Shown: positions 1 through 7,678 of the stretch, in pieces
How positions within the stretch are numbered: position 1 is the stretch's first letter
Layout: the number at the start of each line of letters is the position of its first letter
NCBI GenBank assembly: GCA_036563645.1
Contig: DATCMA010000004.1
Coordinates: 55,002 to 119,001 of the forward strand
Source of the DNA: DATCMA01 sp036563645
GTDB lineage: Bacteria > Actinomycetota > Actinomycetes > Mycobacteriales > Micromonosporaceae
DNA: 64,000 nt
Direction of reading: 5' to 3'
The notes under the pieces: generated by a model
The model's input: the letters and a program-made list of their open reading frames with translations, nothing else
Told to the model about the DNA's origin: nothing
Database searches by the model: none
Position numbers and translations under genes: made by a program

Positions 1-945
1 CGCTCCGGCAAGGACCGCGTGCTCACGTTCACCGCGGCGATGCGGCAGTCTCGCCTTGGACACAGCCGGATCACGGCCGGGCTGCGGCGGGCGTTGGCCA
101 ATGGGGAGCTCGTCGTCCACTACCAGCCCATCGTCGACCTCGCCACGCAGCGCATTCGGGCCGTCGAGGCGCTGGTGCGCTGGATGCCGCCGGACGGTCC
201 GCCGGTGCCGCCGAGCGAGTTCATCCCGGTCGCGGAGGAGAGCGGTCTCATCCGGGACATCGGCGCGTGGGTGTTGCGGCGCGCCTGCCGAGACGCGCGG
301 GCCTGGTACGCGCGGACCGGCATCGCGGTGTCGGTGAACGTGTCCGCCCGTCAACTCGTCGAGCCAGACTTCGCAAAGATGGTAATCGATACGATGGCCG
401 ACGCGGGGCTACCCGGGCCGGCGCTCATCGTGGAGCTGACGGAGACCAGCTTGATCGCGACCGCCACGGTGGCGACCGCCGCGGCCCAGCTCAACGCCGT
501 ACGACAGCAGGGCGTCCGAGTGGCCATTGACGACTTCGGCACCGGCTACTCGTCCTTGTCCTACCTCGCCCAGCTCCCGGTCGACATCTTGAAGATCGAC
601 CAGTCGTTCACCCGGCACGGCGGACGGCTCGACTTTGGCCCGGACGACTGGCCCTTCGCGCGGGCGATCATCGCCCTCGGACACGGTCTCAAACTCACCA
701 CCGTCGCCGAAGGAATCGAGACGATCGAGCAGGCCGAGGCGTTGCGGGAATTGCGCTGCCAGCTCGCGCAGGGCTACCTCTTCTCCCGGCCCTTGCCGCC
801 GGCCGGGATCGATGACCTCCTCGCGTCCGACGCGCCGTTGCCGCGTGGCCTTCAGCTCGACGCGCTCTCCCACCCCGCGGAGGGGAGTGACCCGCAGCCC
901 GGTCCGATCACCGAGATGGGGGAAACCCTCCTGCGTGGTGCCTAG
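1..945 (+). CDS. GGDEF-EAL protein, 3' part (c-di-GMP phosphodiesterase domain)
   Basis: The frame is open from the first base, so this gene begins before the window. The first residues (RSGKDRVLTF) read as the last strand of a GGDEF domain, and the remaining roughly 290 residues are an EAL domain. Residues needed for c-di-GMP hydrolysis are present: EAL within VEALVRW, Asn in SVNVSARQL, Glu in VELTETSL, DDFGTGYSSLSYL, Lys in LKIDQSF, Glu in AEGIET and Gln in AQGYLFSRP. The domain is therefore probably active. The end is a short polar tail. The lone receiver downstream may belong to the same signalling group. Only the missing upstream half could show whether the cyclase domain is active. Confidence 0.93.
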   Translation, partial: RSGKDRVLTFTAAMRQSRLGHSRITAGLRRALANGELVVHYQPIVDLATQRIRAVEALVRWMPPDGPPVPPSEFIPVAEESGLIRDIGAWVLRRACRDARAWYARTGIAVSVNVSARQLVEPDFAKMVIDTMADAGLPGPALIVELTETSLIATATVATAAAQLNAVRQQGVRVAIDDFGTGYSSLSYLAQLPVDILKIDQSFTRHGGRLDFGPDDWPFARAIIALGHGLKLTTVAEGIETIEQAEALRELRCQLAQGYLFSRPLPPAGIDDLLASDAPLPRGLQLDALSHPAEGSDPQPGPITEMGETLLRGA

Positions 946-1000
946 CCGTCCTTCCGGCAAGTGCCGAGGCTTGTCCGTCCGGTGAGTGCAAAGGAGTGTC

Positions 1001-1399
1001 GTGCCTACCGTCGTTCACCCCACCCACGCCACGGTCCTGGTCGTCGACGATCAGGACGACCTGCGCGAGGCGATGTGCCGGATCCTGGAACGGCAGGGGT
1101 TCCAGGTGCTCGCCGCGCGCGACGCGGCCGAGGCCGAAGCGTTGTGCACGCGCGGTGACGCGGCCATCGACGTGCTGCTGACCGATCTCAGCATGCCGGC
1201 GGCCAACGGGGGCGACCTCGCCCGGGTGGTGAGCGATAAGCGTCCTGGGCTGCGCGTCGTCTATGTCTCGGGGCTGCCCCGGGAAACCGCGATCGACCAC
1301 GGCTTGCTGCGCGCGGAGGACCACTTCGTGCAGAAGCCGTTCACGTCCGCGTCACTCGTCGGCGCGGTGCGGGAGGCGCTGCGCCCGTCGCGGCGCTGA
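1001..1399 (+). CDS. Single-domain response regulator (CheY-like receiver)
   Basis: A 132-residue protein that is only a receiver domain. The acidic pair is D16-D17 (VVDDQDD), the phospho-acceptor is D62 (LLTDLSMP) and the conserved Lys lies in VQKPF. There is no output domain, so it should act by protein contact or as a phosphate shuttle. The GTG at 1001 is chosen because AAGGAG at 991-996 precedes it; a GTG at 986 overlaps that site. It lies between a c-di-GMP protein and a histidine kinase and is a plausible partner of the kinase, although 187 bases separate them. Confidence 0.9.
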   Translation: MPTVVHPTHATVLVVDDQDDLREAMCRILERQGFQVLAARDAAEAEALCTRGDAAIDVLLTDLSMPAANGGDLARVVSDKRPGLRVVYVSGLPRETAIDHGLLRAEDHFVQKPFTSASLVGAVREALRPSRR

Positions 1400-1586
1400 T
1401 CTCCCCGGCGGCCCGCCACTGGATGATCCGCGCAACGGAGACACGCGGACGATCATGTGGTGGCGGATTCGCAATTTCTTCGTGCTCTGGGAGTTATTCT
1501 CCCGCTGTGCCCCTTGCTACCGGTTTAGGTGGTAAACCGCGGGTATGCGTCAGTAGCCGCGTGTCAACGCTGGCCGGTGAGCTGGG
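1400..1586. other. Intergenic region with inverted repeat and possible tiny ORF
   Basis: This 187-base gap is less GC-rich than its surroundings. It holds a 7-bp inverted repeat, CGGTTTA (1521-1527) and TAAACCG (1533-1539), separated by five bases. It also holds a 26-codon frame (1455-1535) rich in Trp and Phe. The repeat could be an operator for the kinase gene. Nothing stronger can be supported. Confidence 0.4.
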
Positions 1587-2540
1587 GTGGGCGAATTGAC
1601 CCCTACGAGCGTGCTCGTTGTGGCTGCTGGTCCCATGGTGGCAGCGCTCGGCGTAGCCGTCGTCGTGCTCGCGCTGGTCCTCGGTGGACTGGCGTTGGCA
1701 CTGGCGGTCGCCTGGCGCAAGGAGCGCGCCGCGGCGGCGGAAGCCGCCGCGGCGCACCGCGCTGACCTCCGCCGTCGGGACGAGACCGTGCGGGAACTGC
1801 GCCAGCGTGACGCTGAACGGCGCGACTTCCTGGCCATGGTGATCCACGATCTGCGCAGTCCTCTGTCGACGGTCACCGCCTACGTGGAGCTCCTCGCGGA
1901 GCAGGTGGAGGGCTCGCTCGACGAGCGTGGTCGCGAGGACCTCCAGCGGGTCCGGCGCGGGCTGCGCGAGATGGGCGACCTCGTCACCGAGCTGCTGGAG
2001 TACGCGAGCGTCGACGCGGCGCCGCTGCGGCGCGCGGAGGTCGATCTCGATTCCCTCGTCCGGGAGCTCGTCCACGACCGGGTGGGCCCCGCGACGGTGC
2101 CGGGGGCGACCGTTCGGATCGGGAAGCTGCCGACGGTGCACGGCGATCCGTCCATGCTCCGTCGTCTGATCGACAACCTGTTGAGCAACGCGATCAAGTA
2201 CTCCGTCGCCGATCGCGGCCTCGACATCGAAATCACCGCGTCCCGAGAGAAGGACGGATATCGGATTGAGGTCGCTGACCGTGGAATCGGCATTCCGCGG
2301 TCGGAGTGGTCGTCGATCTTCAACGCGTTCCACCGGTCGTCCGGGTCTGGGGATCGCGCCGGCACCGGGCTGGGGTTGGCGATCTGCCAGCGGGTGGTCA
2401 ATCGGCACGGCGGGCAGATCGGCGTCACCGAGAATCCCGGGGGCGGCACCCGGGTGTGGTTTACCCTGCCCGCCGACGACGCCCTTCCGAATAGTCCGAA
2501 TGTGGAGACGGCGGGGAGCCCGCACGCGCCCGCCCGCTAA
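1587..2540 (+). CDS. Membrane sensor histidine kinase
   Basis: A 317-residue kinase. Residues about 8-43 form one hydrophobic hairpin or long membrane segment, followed by an Ala/Glu/Arg-rich coiled coil (about 45-80) in place of a sensor domain. HisKA carries the phospho-acceptor H87 in MVIHDLRSPLS. The ATPase domain shows N (NLLSNAIKYS), G1 (DRGIGIP), F (IFNAFHRS) and G2 (GTGLGLAI) boxes. There is almost no extracellular loop, so it probably senses the membrane or a cytoplasmic partner. The GTG start follows GGTGAGCTGGG. The likely substrate is the receiver encoded at 1001-1399, or an unlinked regulator. Confidence 0.9.
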   Translation: MGELTPTSVLVVAAGPMVAALGVAVVVLALVLGGLALALAVAWRKERAAAAEAAAAHRADLRRRDETVRELRQRDAERRDFLAMVIHDLRSPLSTVTAYVELLAEQVEGSLDERGREDLQRVRRGLREMGDLVTELLEYASVDAAPLRRAEVDLDSLVRELVHDRVGPATVPGATVRIGKLPTVHGDPSMLRRLIDNLLSNAIKYSVADRGLDIEITASREKDGYRIEVADRGIGIPRSEWSSIFNAFHRSSGSGDRAGTGLGLAICQRVVNRHGGQIGVTENPGGGTRVWFTLPADDALPNSPNVETAGSPHAPAR

Positions 2541-2609
2541 AATGATCAAAGGTGTGCCGGGAAGTCTGGTCGGCGTCGTGTCGTACGTGAGGAGTGGTGA
2601 CACGCCGCC

Positions 2610-3848
2610 ATGAGCGAATCCCGGCCGCAGCCGACCGCGAACCGGCGGTTATTCCCGCGACCGTCGCTGCGGGAGGCGCGGTACCTCGCTGACTTGCTGC
2701 GCACCGAGACGGTCGGCGGTGCTCTCCTGATCGTCGGAGCTGCGCTCGCGCTGCTCTGGGCCAACTCTCCCTGGGCGAGCAGCTACGAATCGCTGCGGCG
2801 CGTCGTCCCGTGGCCCGGTGGCGAGCCGTTCCACCTCGGGTTGACCCTGTCCGCCTGGGTCACGGACGGGCTGCTCGCGCTCTTCTTCTTCGTCGTGGGC
2901 CTCGAACTCAAGCGCGAGCTGCTCATCGGCGAGTTGAGCGACCCGCGGCGGGCCATCCTGCCCATCCTCGCGGCGATCGGGGGTATGGTCGCGCCGGCCG
3001 GAATCTACCTGCTGGTGAACGCCGGCGGCGGGGCGGAGGCGCTGCGCGGGTGGGCGGTGCCGACCGCGACGGACATCGCGTTCGCGCTCGCCGTGCTCGC
3101 GGTGGTCGGCTCGCGGTTGCCGGCCTCGCTGCGGTCGTTCTTGCTGACGTTGGCGGTCGTCGACGACCTGCTCGGCATCACGATCATCGCGGTGTTCTAC
3201 ACCAGCGACCTCGCGGTGACCATGCTGCTCGCCGCGAGTGTGCCGCTGGGGCTCTTCGCTCTCCTGGTGCGCGCTCGCCCCGTGTGGTGGTGGACCTTGC
3301 CGCCGCTCGCGGTGGCCACCTGGCTCTTGGTGCACTCCTCGGGGGTGCACGCCACGATCGCCGGTGTGCTGCTGGGGTTCACCGTGCCGGTACGCCCGCG
3401 GCCGGGGGAGCAGGCCAGCTTGGCGGAGCGGTTCGCCCACGTCTGGCACCCCGTCTCGGCCGGGTTCGTGCTGCCGGTGTTCGCCTTCTTCTCCGCCGGT
3501 GTCGGGCTCCGTGGCGGCGAGTTCCTCGAGGTGTTCCGCGACCCGGTCGCCATCGGGGTGAGCGTCGGCCTCGTGCTCGGCAAGTTCGTGGGCATCGTCG
3601 GCGCGACCTACCTGGTCGCCCGGTTCACCCGGGCGGAGCTCGCGCCGGATCTCACCTGGGTAGACGTGCTCGGTGTGGCGTCGCTCGGTGGAATCGGGTT
3701 CACCGTCTCCCTGCTCATCGGTGAGCTCGCCTTCGGTGCCGATAGCGCCCGGAACGCGCACGTGACGACCGCCGTGTTGACGGGTTCGCTCGTCTCCGCG
3801 CTCGTCGCCTCGGCGATATTGCTGCCGCGCAACGCCACACGGAAATGA
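2610..3848 (+). CDS. nhaA: Na+/H+ antiporter NhaA
   Basis: A 412-residue polytopic protein of the NhaA family, which exchanges cytoplasmic Na+ for external protons. Family marks are ETVGGALLIVGAALALLWANSPW near the N-terminus, LFFFVVGLELKREL, PTATDIAFALAVLAVVG and VVDDLLGITIIAVFYT, the last two carrying the paired ion-binding Asp residues, and GIGFTVSLLIGELAF near the C-terminus. Its length fits the family. The ATG at 2610 follows GAGGAGTGG about 12 bases upstream. It appears to be a single-gene unit; the next promoter belongs to the cellulase. Confidence 0.97.
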   Translation: MSESRPQPTANRRLFPRPSLREARYLADLLRTETVGGALLIVGAALALLWANSPWASSYESLRRVVPWPGGEPFHLGLTLSAWVTDGLLALFFFVVGLELKRELLIGELSDPRRAILPILAAIGGMVAPAGIYLLVNAGGGAEALRGWAVPTATDIAFALAVLAVVGSRLPASLRSFLLTLAVVDDLLGITIIAVFYTSDLAVTMLLAASVPLGLFALLVRARPVWWWTLPPLAVATWLLVHSSGVHATIAGVLLGFTVPVRPRPGEQASLAERFAHVWHPVSAGFVLPVFAFFSAGVGLRGGEFLEVFRDPVAIGVSVGLVLGKFVGIVGATYLVARFTRAELAPDLTWVDVLGVASLGGIGFTVSLLIGELAFGADSARNAHVTTAVLTGSLVSALVASAILLPRNATRK

Positions 3849-3895
3849 TCGATCCGGGGCGTTCGACGGAACCGTGTATTTGTTGTTCCTATCTA

Positions 3896-3901
3896 TTGAC
3901 A
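3896..3901 (+). promoter_or_regulatory. Candidate -35 element of the cellulase promoter
   Basis: A perfect TTGACA. The corresponding -10, around 3919-3925, is weak (GAAACAT). The CelR-type operator starts 34 bases downstream, so a bound repressor would sit at or just after the transcription start. Confidence 0.45.
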
Positions 3902-3935
3902 GAGGTTGGCGAACGCTGGAAACATGCCTGTCACA

Positions 3936-3949
3936 TGGGAGCGCTCCCA
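3936..3949. promoter_or_regulatory. CelR/CebR-type operator TGGGAGCGCTCCCA
   Basis: A perfect 14-bp palindrome 5' of the GH9 gene. It is identical to the operator known for the LacI-family cellulase repressor CelR of Thermobifida and CebR of Streptomyces, which releases DNA on binding cellobiose or short cello-oligosaccharides. The position between TTGACA and the start codon fits repression. No celR gene lies in this window. Confidence 0.88.
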
Positions 3950-4043
3950 GAAATATCGGTCAATCCGTTGGCCATGTCTGGGCGCACCGCCTTCGCGCGG
4001 TCGCTGATTCCGGAGGCATGACCTGGTTCCCGGAGGAATGACG

Positions 4044-6323
4044 TTGAGTAAACGATCCCGACGGCGCGCCGTGCCGCTCGCCGTCACCGTCGCGGTCGCG
4101 CTCGCCGCTACCGGCATCCCCGGCTCCCCGGCACACGCCGAGGACGACGAGGCGCCGGAGCAGATCATCAACGGCACCTTCGACAACGGGCACGCTCCCT
4201 GGTGGGGCACCCCCAACATCACCCTCGACTCCAGCACCGGTCAGCTCTGCACCGAGGTCCCCGGGGGCACCGTCAACCCGTGGGACGTCATCATCGGCCA
4301 GGACAACATCCGGCTGATCGCCGGCGAGACATACGAGTTCCGCTTCTTTGCGAAGGCCACTCCGCCCCGGGTCGCCAAAGCCCTCATCCAGCTTCCGGTC
4401 GACCCGTGGACGCAGTACCTGTCCGCCAACCCGGAGCTGAGCGTCTCCGGCAACGAGTACCGGTACACCTTCACCTCGCCGGTCGATCTGCCCAACGCGC
4501 AGGTCGTCTTCCAGCTCGGCGGCAGTGCCACCCCGTGGACGTTCTGCCTGGACAACGTCTCCCTGCGGGGCGGCGCCGAGCCGGAGCAGTACGTCCCGGA
4601 CACCGGCCCTCGGGTGCGGGTAAACCAAGTCGGCTACCTGCCCCGCGGCCCGAAGCGGGCGACCCTGGTCACCGACGCCACCAAGCCGCTGACCTGGAAG
4701 CTCAAGAACTCGATCGGCTGGGTGGTGGCGAGCGGGAAGACCACACCACGGGGCGTGGACATCTCCTCGGGACAGAACGTCCACACCATCGACTTCAGTC
4801 ACTACCGCCTGCCGGGTAAGGGGTACACCCTCGAAGCCGACGGGGAGACCAGCTACCCCTTCGACATCGGTACGTCGTTCTACGAGCAGCTCCGTCTCGA
4901 CGCGCTGAAGTTCTACTACACCCAGCGCAGCGGTATTGAGATCCTCGACCGCCTGCGCCCCGGCTACGGCCGACCCGCGGGGCACATCGGGGTGCCGCCG
5001 AACCAGGGCGACACCAAGGTGCCCTGCCAGCCGGGGGTCTGCGACTACACGTTGGACGTCTCCGGCGGCTGGTACGACGCCGGTGACCACGGCAAGTACG
5101 TGGTCAACGGCGGCATCTCCGTCTACCAGCTCATGAACGCGTACGAGCGGGCGCTGTGGTCGGCGACGGGCAAGCCCTACAAGCTGGGGGACCGCACCCT
5201 CGCCATCCCGGAGAGCGGGAACCGCGTCCCGGACATCCTCGACGAGGCGCGCTGGGAGCAGGAGTTCCTCCTCAAGATGCAGGTGCCCGAGGGCAAGCCG
5301 TACGCCGGCATGGCGCACCACAAGATTCACGACGACGCGTGGACCGGGCTGCCGCTGCTGCCGCACCTCGACGACAGGAAGCGCGAGCTGCACCCGGTGT
5401 CCACCGCGGCTACGCTGAACCTCGCGGCGACCGCGGCCCTGGCCGCCCGGGTCTTCCTGCCGTACGACCCGGCCTTCGCCAAGCGGAACCTCCAGGCCGC
5501 GAAGCGGGCGTGGAAGGCAGCGAAGGCTCACCCGGCCATCTACGCCGACCCCAACGACGGCGACGGCGGCGGCGCGTACAGCGACAACGACGTCTCCGAC
5601 GAGTTCTACTGGGCCGCCGCGGAGCTGTACATCACCACCGGCGAGAAGGAGTACCGGGACTTCATCCTCTCCTCGCCGCACCACACCCGCGACATCTGGC
5701 GGGACCGGGGCTTCGACTGGGGCAACACCGCCGCCCTGGGCCGCCTCGCCCTCGCGCTGGTGCCGAACAAGCTGCCGGACCGGAACCGGGTGCGGACGTC
5801 GGTGGTGCAGGCCGCCGACCGCTACCTGGCCACGTTGAAGGCCCACCCGTACGGCATCCCGTACGCGCCGGCGGACAACCAGTACGACTGGGGATCAAAC
5901 CACCAGATTCTCAATAACGCCGTCGTGCTGGCGGTGGCGTTCGACATCACCGGCAAACACAAGTACCGCGAGGGCGTCATCGAGGCCATCGACTACATCC
6001 TTGGCCGGAATGCCCTCAACCAGTCCTATGTGACCGGTTATGGGGAGAAGTACTCCCGTAACCAGCACAGCCGCTGGTACGCCCGGGCGCTCAACCCGGA
6101 CCTGCCGAACCCGCCGCGGGGCACGCTGGCCGGTGGCCCGAACTCGGGGCTCCAGGACCCGGTCGCCCAGCAGAAGTTGCGGGGCTGCGCTCCGCAGTTC
6201 TGCTACATCGACGATATTGAGTCCTGGTCGACGAATGAGCTAACGATTAACTGGAATGCCTCGCTTGCCTGGATCGCGGCGTTCATCGCGGACCAGGGCG
6301 CAGGGGACGGTCTCCCCTTCTAA
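4044..6323 (+). CDS. Secreted GH9 cellulase with N-terminal CBM4-type and Ig-like domains
   Basis: A protein of about 760 residues for cellulose hydrolysis outside the cell. A signal peptide ends near PAHA-EDDE. A CenC/CBM4-type carbohydrate-binding module spans about residues 40-175, an Ig-like CelD_N module (VNQVGYLPRG) about 192-280, and the GH9 catalytic domain about 280-755. GGWYDAGDHGKYV holds the base Asp pair, and the C-terminal signature DIESWSTNELTINWNAS holds the acid Glu near residue 732. The domain order matches processive endoglucanase or exocellulase GH9 enzymes; no CBM3c or CBM2 is present. Start choice: GGAGGA (4032-4037) abuts ATG 4038 with no spacing but lies six bases before TTG 4044, so TTG is preferred; ATG 4038 would add two residues. 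A CelR-type operator lies upstream and a strong terminator follows. Confidence 0.95.
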   Translation: MSKRSRRRAVPLAVTVAVALAATGIPGSPAHAEDDEAPEQIINGTFDNGHAPWWGTPNITLDSSTGQLCTEVPGGTVNPWDVIIGQDNIRLIAGETYEFRFFAKATPPRVAKALIQLPVDPWTQYLSANPELSVSGNEYRYTFTSPVDLPNAQVVFQLGGSATPWTFCLDNVSLRGGAEPEQYVPDTGPRVRVNQVGYLPRGPKRATLVTDATKPLTWKLKNSIGWVVASGKTTPRGVDISSGQNVHTIDFSHYRLPGKGYTLEADGETSYPFDIGTSFYEQLRLDALKFYYTQRSGIEILDRLRPGYGRPAGHIGVPPNQGDTKVPCQPGVCDYTLDVSGGWYDAGDHGKYVVNGGISVYQLMNAYERALWSATGKPYKLGDRTLAIPESGNRVPDILDEARWEQEFLLKMQVPEGKPYAGMAHHKIHDDAWTGLPLLPHLDDRKRELHPVSTAATLNLAATAALAARVFLPYDPAFAKRNLQAAKRAWKAAKAHPAIYADPNDGDGGGAYSDNDVSDEFYWAAAELYITTGEKEYRDFILSSPHHTRDIWRDRGFDWGNTAALGRLALALVPNKLPDRNRVRTSVVQAADRYLATLKAHPYGIPYAPADNQYDWGSNHQILNNAVVLAVAFDITGKHKYREGVIEAIDYILGRNALNQSYVTGYGEKYSRNQHSRWYARALNPDLPNPPRGTLAGGPNSGLQDPVAQQKLRGCAPQFCYIDDIESWSTNELTINWNASLAWIAAFIADQGAGDGLPF

Positions 6324-6339
6324 CCATCCCTCCCGGAAA

Positions 6340-6375
6340 GCTCCGCCCCGCGTTCCGCGGGGCGGAGCGCTTTTT
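6340..6375 (+). terminator. Rho-independent terminator of the cellulase gene
   Basis: A perfect 13-bp stem, GCTCCGCCCCGCG (6340-6352) with CGCGGGGCGGAGC (6356-6368), a three-base loop and then GCTTTTT. It isolates the cellulase from the riboswitch region. Confidence 0.9.
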
Positions 6376-6473
6376 CCGTGGTGATCGGCGGCAAAGCCGT
6401 GACATCGGTGGATCGAACATGTCTCAGCGGTGCGGTAGGCTGACCGCCGTCTGCGTCGAGGGTGTCGACGGAG

Positions 6474-6592
6474 ATCGCCGCCGAACCGCCCCGTGGGCGG
6501 GCCGGGGAACCACGTTCTCTTGGGGTGAGTCCGCGATCGCGGTAGGGATGTCCCGTCCCAAACCCGTCAGCTAACTCGGTAGGCGGCCTACG
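6474..6592 (+). ncRNA. ydaO/yuaA-type c-di-AMP riboswitch
   Basis: The leader contains blocks typical of actinobacterial ydaO riboswitches: GCCGCCGAACCG (6478-6488), GGGCCGGGGAACCAC (6499-6513), GGGGTGAGTCCGCG (6522-6535), CCCAAACCCGTCAGCTAAC (6557-6575) and a closing CGGTAGGCGGCC. In actinobacteria this element commonly precedes resuscitation-factor and wall-hydrolase genes and lowers their expression when c-di-AMP is high. The gene downstream is a secreted peptidase, which agrees. Boundaries are approximate. Confidence 0.88.
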
Positions 6593-6601
6593 GGAAGGAC
6601 G

Positions 6602-7627
6602 ATGCGCTTGATCGGCGACATGGTGACTCCTCGCAGCCGTATCCGCGCCTCGATCGTGGCGTTCGTGACCGCTGTGATTGTCCTCGTCGCTGGCCCCGCC
6701 GTCGCGGCGCCGGCCGCCCCCGACGAAGGCGACGACAAGAATCTGCGCGCGGCGCTGGAGTCAGCGGCGAAAGGGCTCGTCGAGGCGAAAGCGAAGTACG
6801 ACCGCGCGAAGAAGCGGCAGCTGGAGCTGGGCCTCGAATTGAAGAAGCTCGAAGATCGACTCGTTGAGCTGAACGCGGAGATCGCACTCGTGGCGGACCA
6901 CTCGTACCGGGTGGGGCGCCTATCGGCGGTCACCATGCTCCTCAACAGCGCCTCGCCCGACGACTTCATCGAGCGGATGATCGGGCTGGAGACGCTGTTC
7001 CGCCGCGACAACCGGCAGCTCCAGGCGCTCATCGAGACCCGCAACCAGGCGGCGCGGGCGAAAGCGGCGATTGACCGGGAGGTCAAGGAGGAGAAGAAGC
7101 AAGTCGAGATCATGGAGCGCAAGAAGCGCGAGGCGGAGCGCGCGCTCGCCGCGGTCGGGGGCGGCCCGGCAGGCGGTTTCGTGAGCGCCAACTCCCCGGC
7201 TGCCCAGCCCGCGCCGCGAAACCCCGACGGCACGTGGCCCCCGGAGTCGTGCACCGTGGCCGACCCGACCACCTCGGGTTGCCTCACGCCGCGCACCTTG
7301 CACGCTCTCAAACAGGCCCAAGCCGCGGGCTTCACCCGGTACGTCGCCTGTTGGCGCGCGGGCAGTAGCGGAGAGCATCCGAAAGGGCGGGCCTGTGACT
7401 TCGCCGCGAACCCGAACGGATTCGTCAACGCAGCCGCGACCGGAGGCGACCTTACCTACGGCAACAACCTCGCCGCGTTCTTCATCAACAACGCCACGCG
7501 CCTCGGTGTCATGTACGTGATCTGGTATCGCCAGATTTGGATGCCAGGCATCGGATGGCGCGTGTACAACGGCGACGGCACCCCAGCGGGTGATCACACC
7601 AACCACGTGCACCTGTCCGTGCTGTGA
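6602..7627 (+). CDS. Secreted coiled-coil protein with C-terminal LAS-type zinc peptidase-like domain
   Basis: A 341-residue exported protein. A hydrophobic signal segment (about 14-36, ending AVAAPAAP) is followed by a long charged coiled coil (about 40-185) of the kind seen in NlpC/P60-type actinobacterial hydrolases. After a short Pro/Ala linker comes a C-terminal domain of about 120 residues. That domain shows EHPKGRACD (His-X6-Asp) and NHVHLS (His-X-His), the zinc-ligand pattern of LAS/M15-type peptidoglycan peptidases. The role is inferred as cleavage or remodelling of wall peptides. The ATG at 6602 follows GGGAAGGAC. The c-di-AMP riboswitch directly upstream supports a wall-hydrolase role. 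Confidence 0.88.
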   Translation: MRLIGDMVTPRSRIRASIVAFVTAVIVLVAGPAVAAPAAPDEGDDKNLRAALESAAKGLVEAKAKYDRAKKRQLELGLELKKLEDRLVELNAEIALVADHSYRVGRLSAVTMLLNSASPDDFIERMIGLETLFRRDNRQLQALIETRNQAARAKAAIDREVKEEKKQVEIMERKKREAERALAAVGGGPAGGFVSANSPAAQPAPRNPDGTWPPESCTVADPTTSGCLTPRTLHALKQAQAAGFTRYVACWRAGSSGEHPKGRACDFAANPNGFVNAAATGGDLTYGNNLAAFFINNATRLGVMYVIWYRQIWMPGIGWRVYNGDGTPAGDHTNHVHLSVL

Positions 7628-7678
7628 TCGGTGTGGCGGGGCGAGGCATCGGTCGGCGCTCCGCCTACTATCGCCCCG

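Noticed and set aside
3960..5846. A 628-residue frame antisense to the cellulase
   Set aside because: It covers a clear GH9 gene with signal peptide and catalytic motifs; the antisense product shows no domain.
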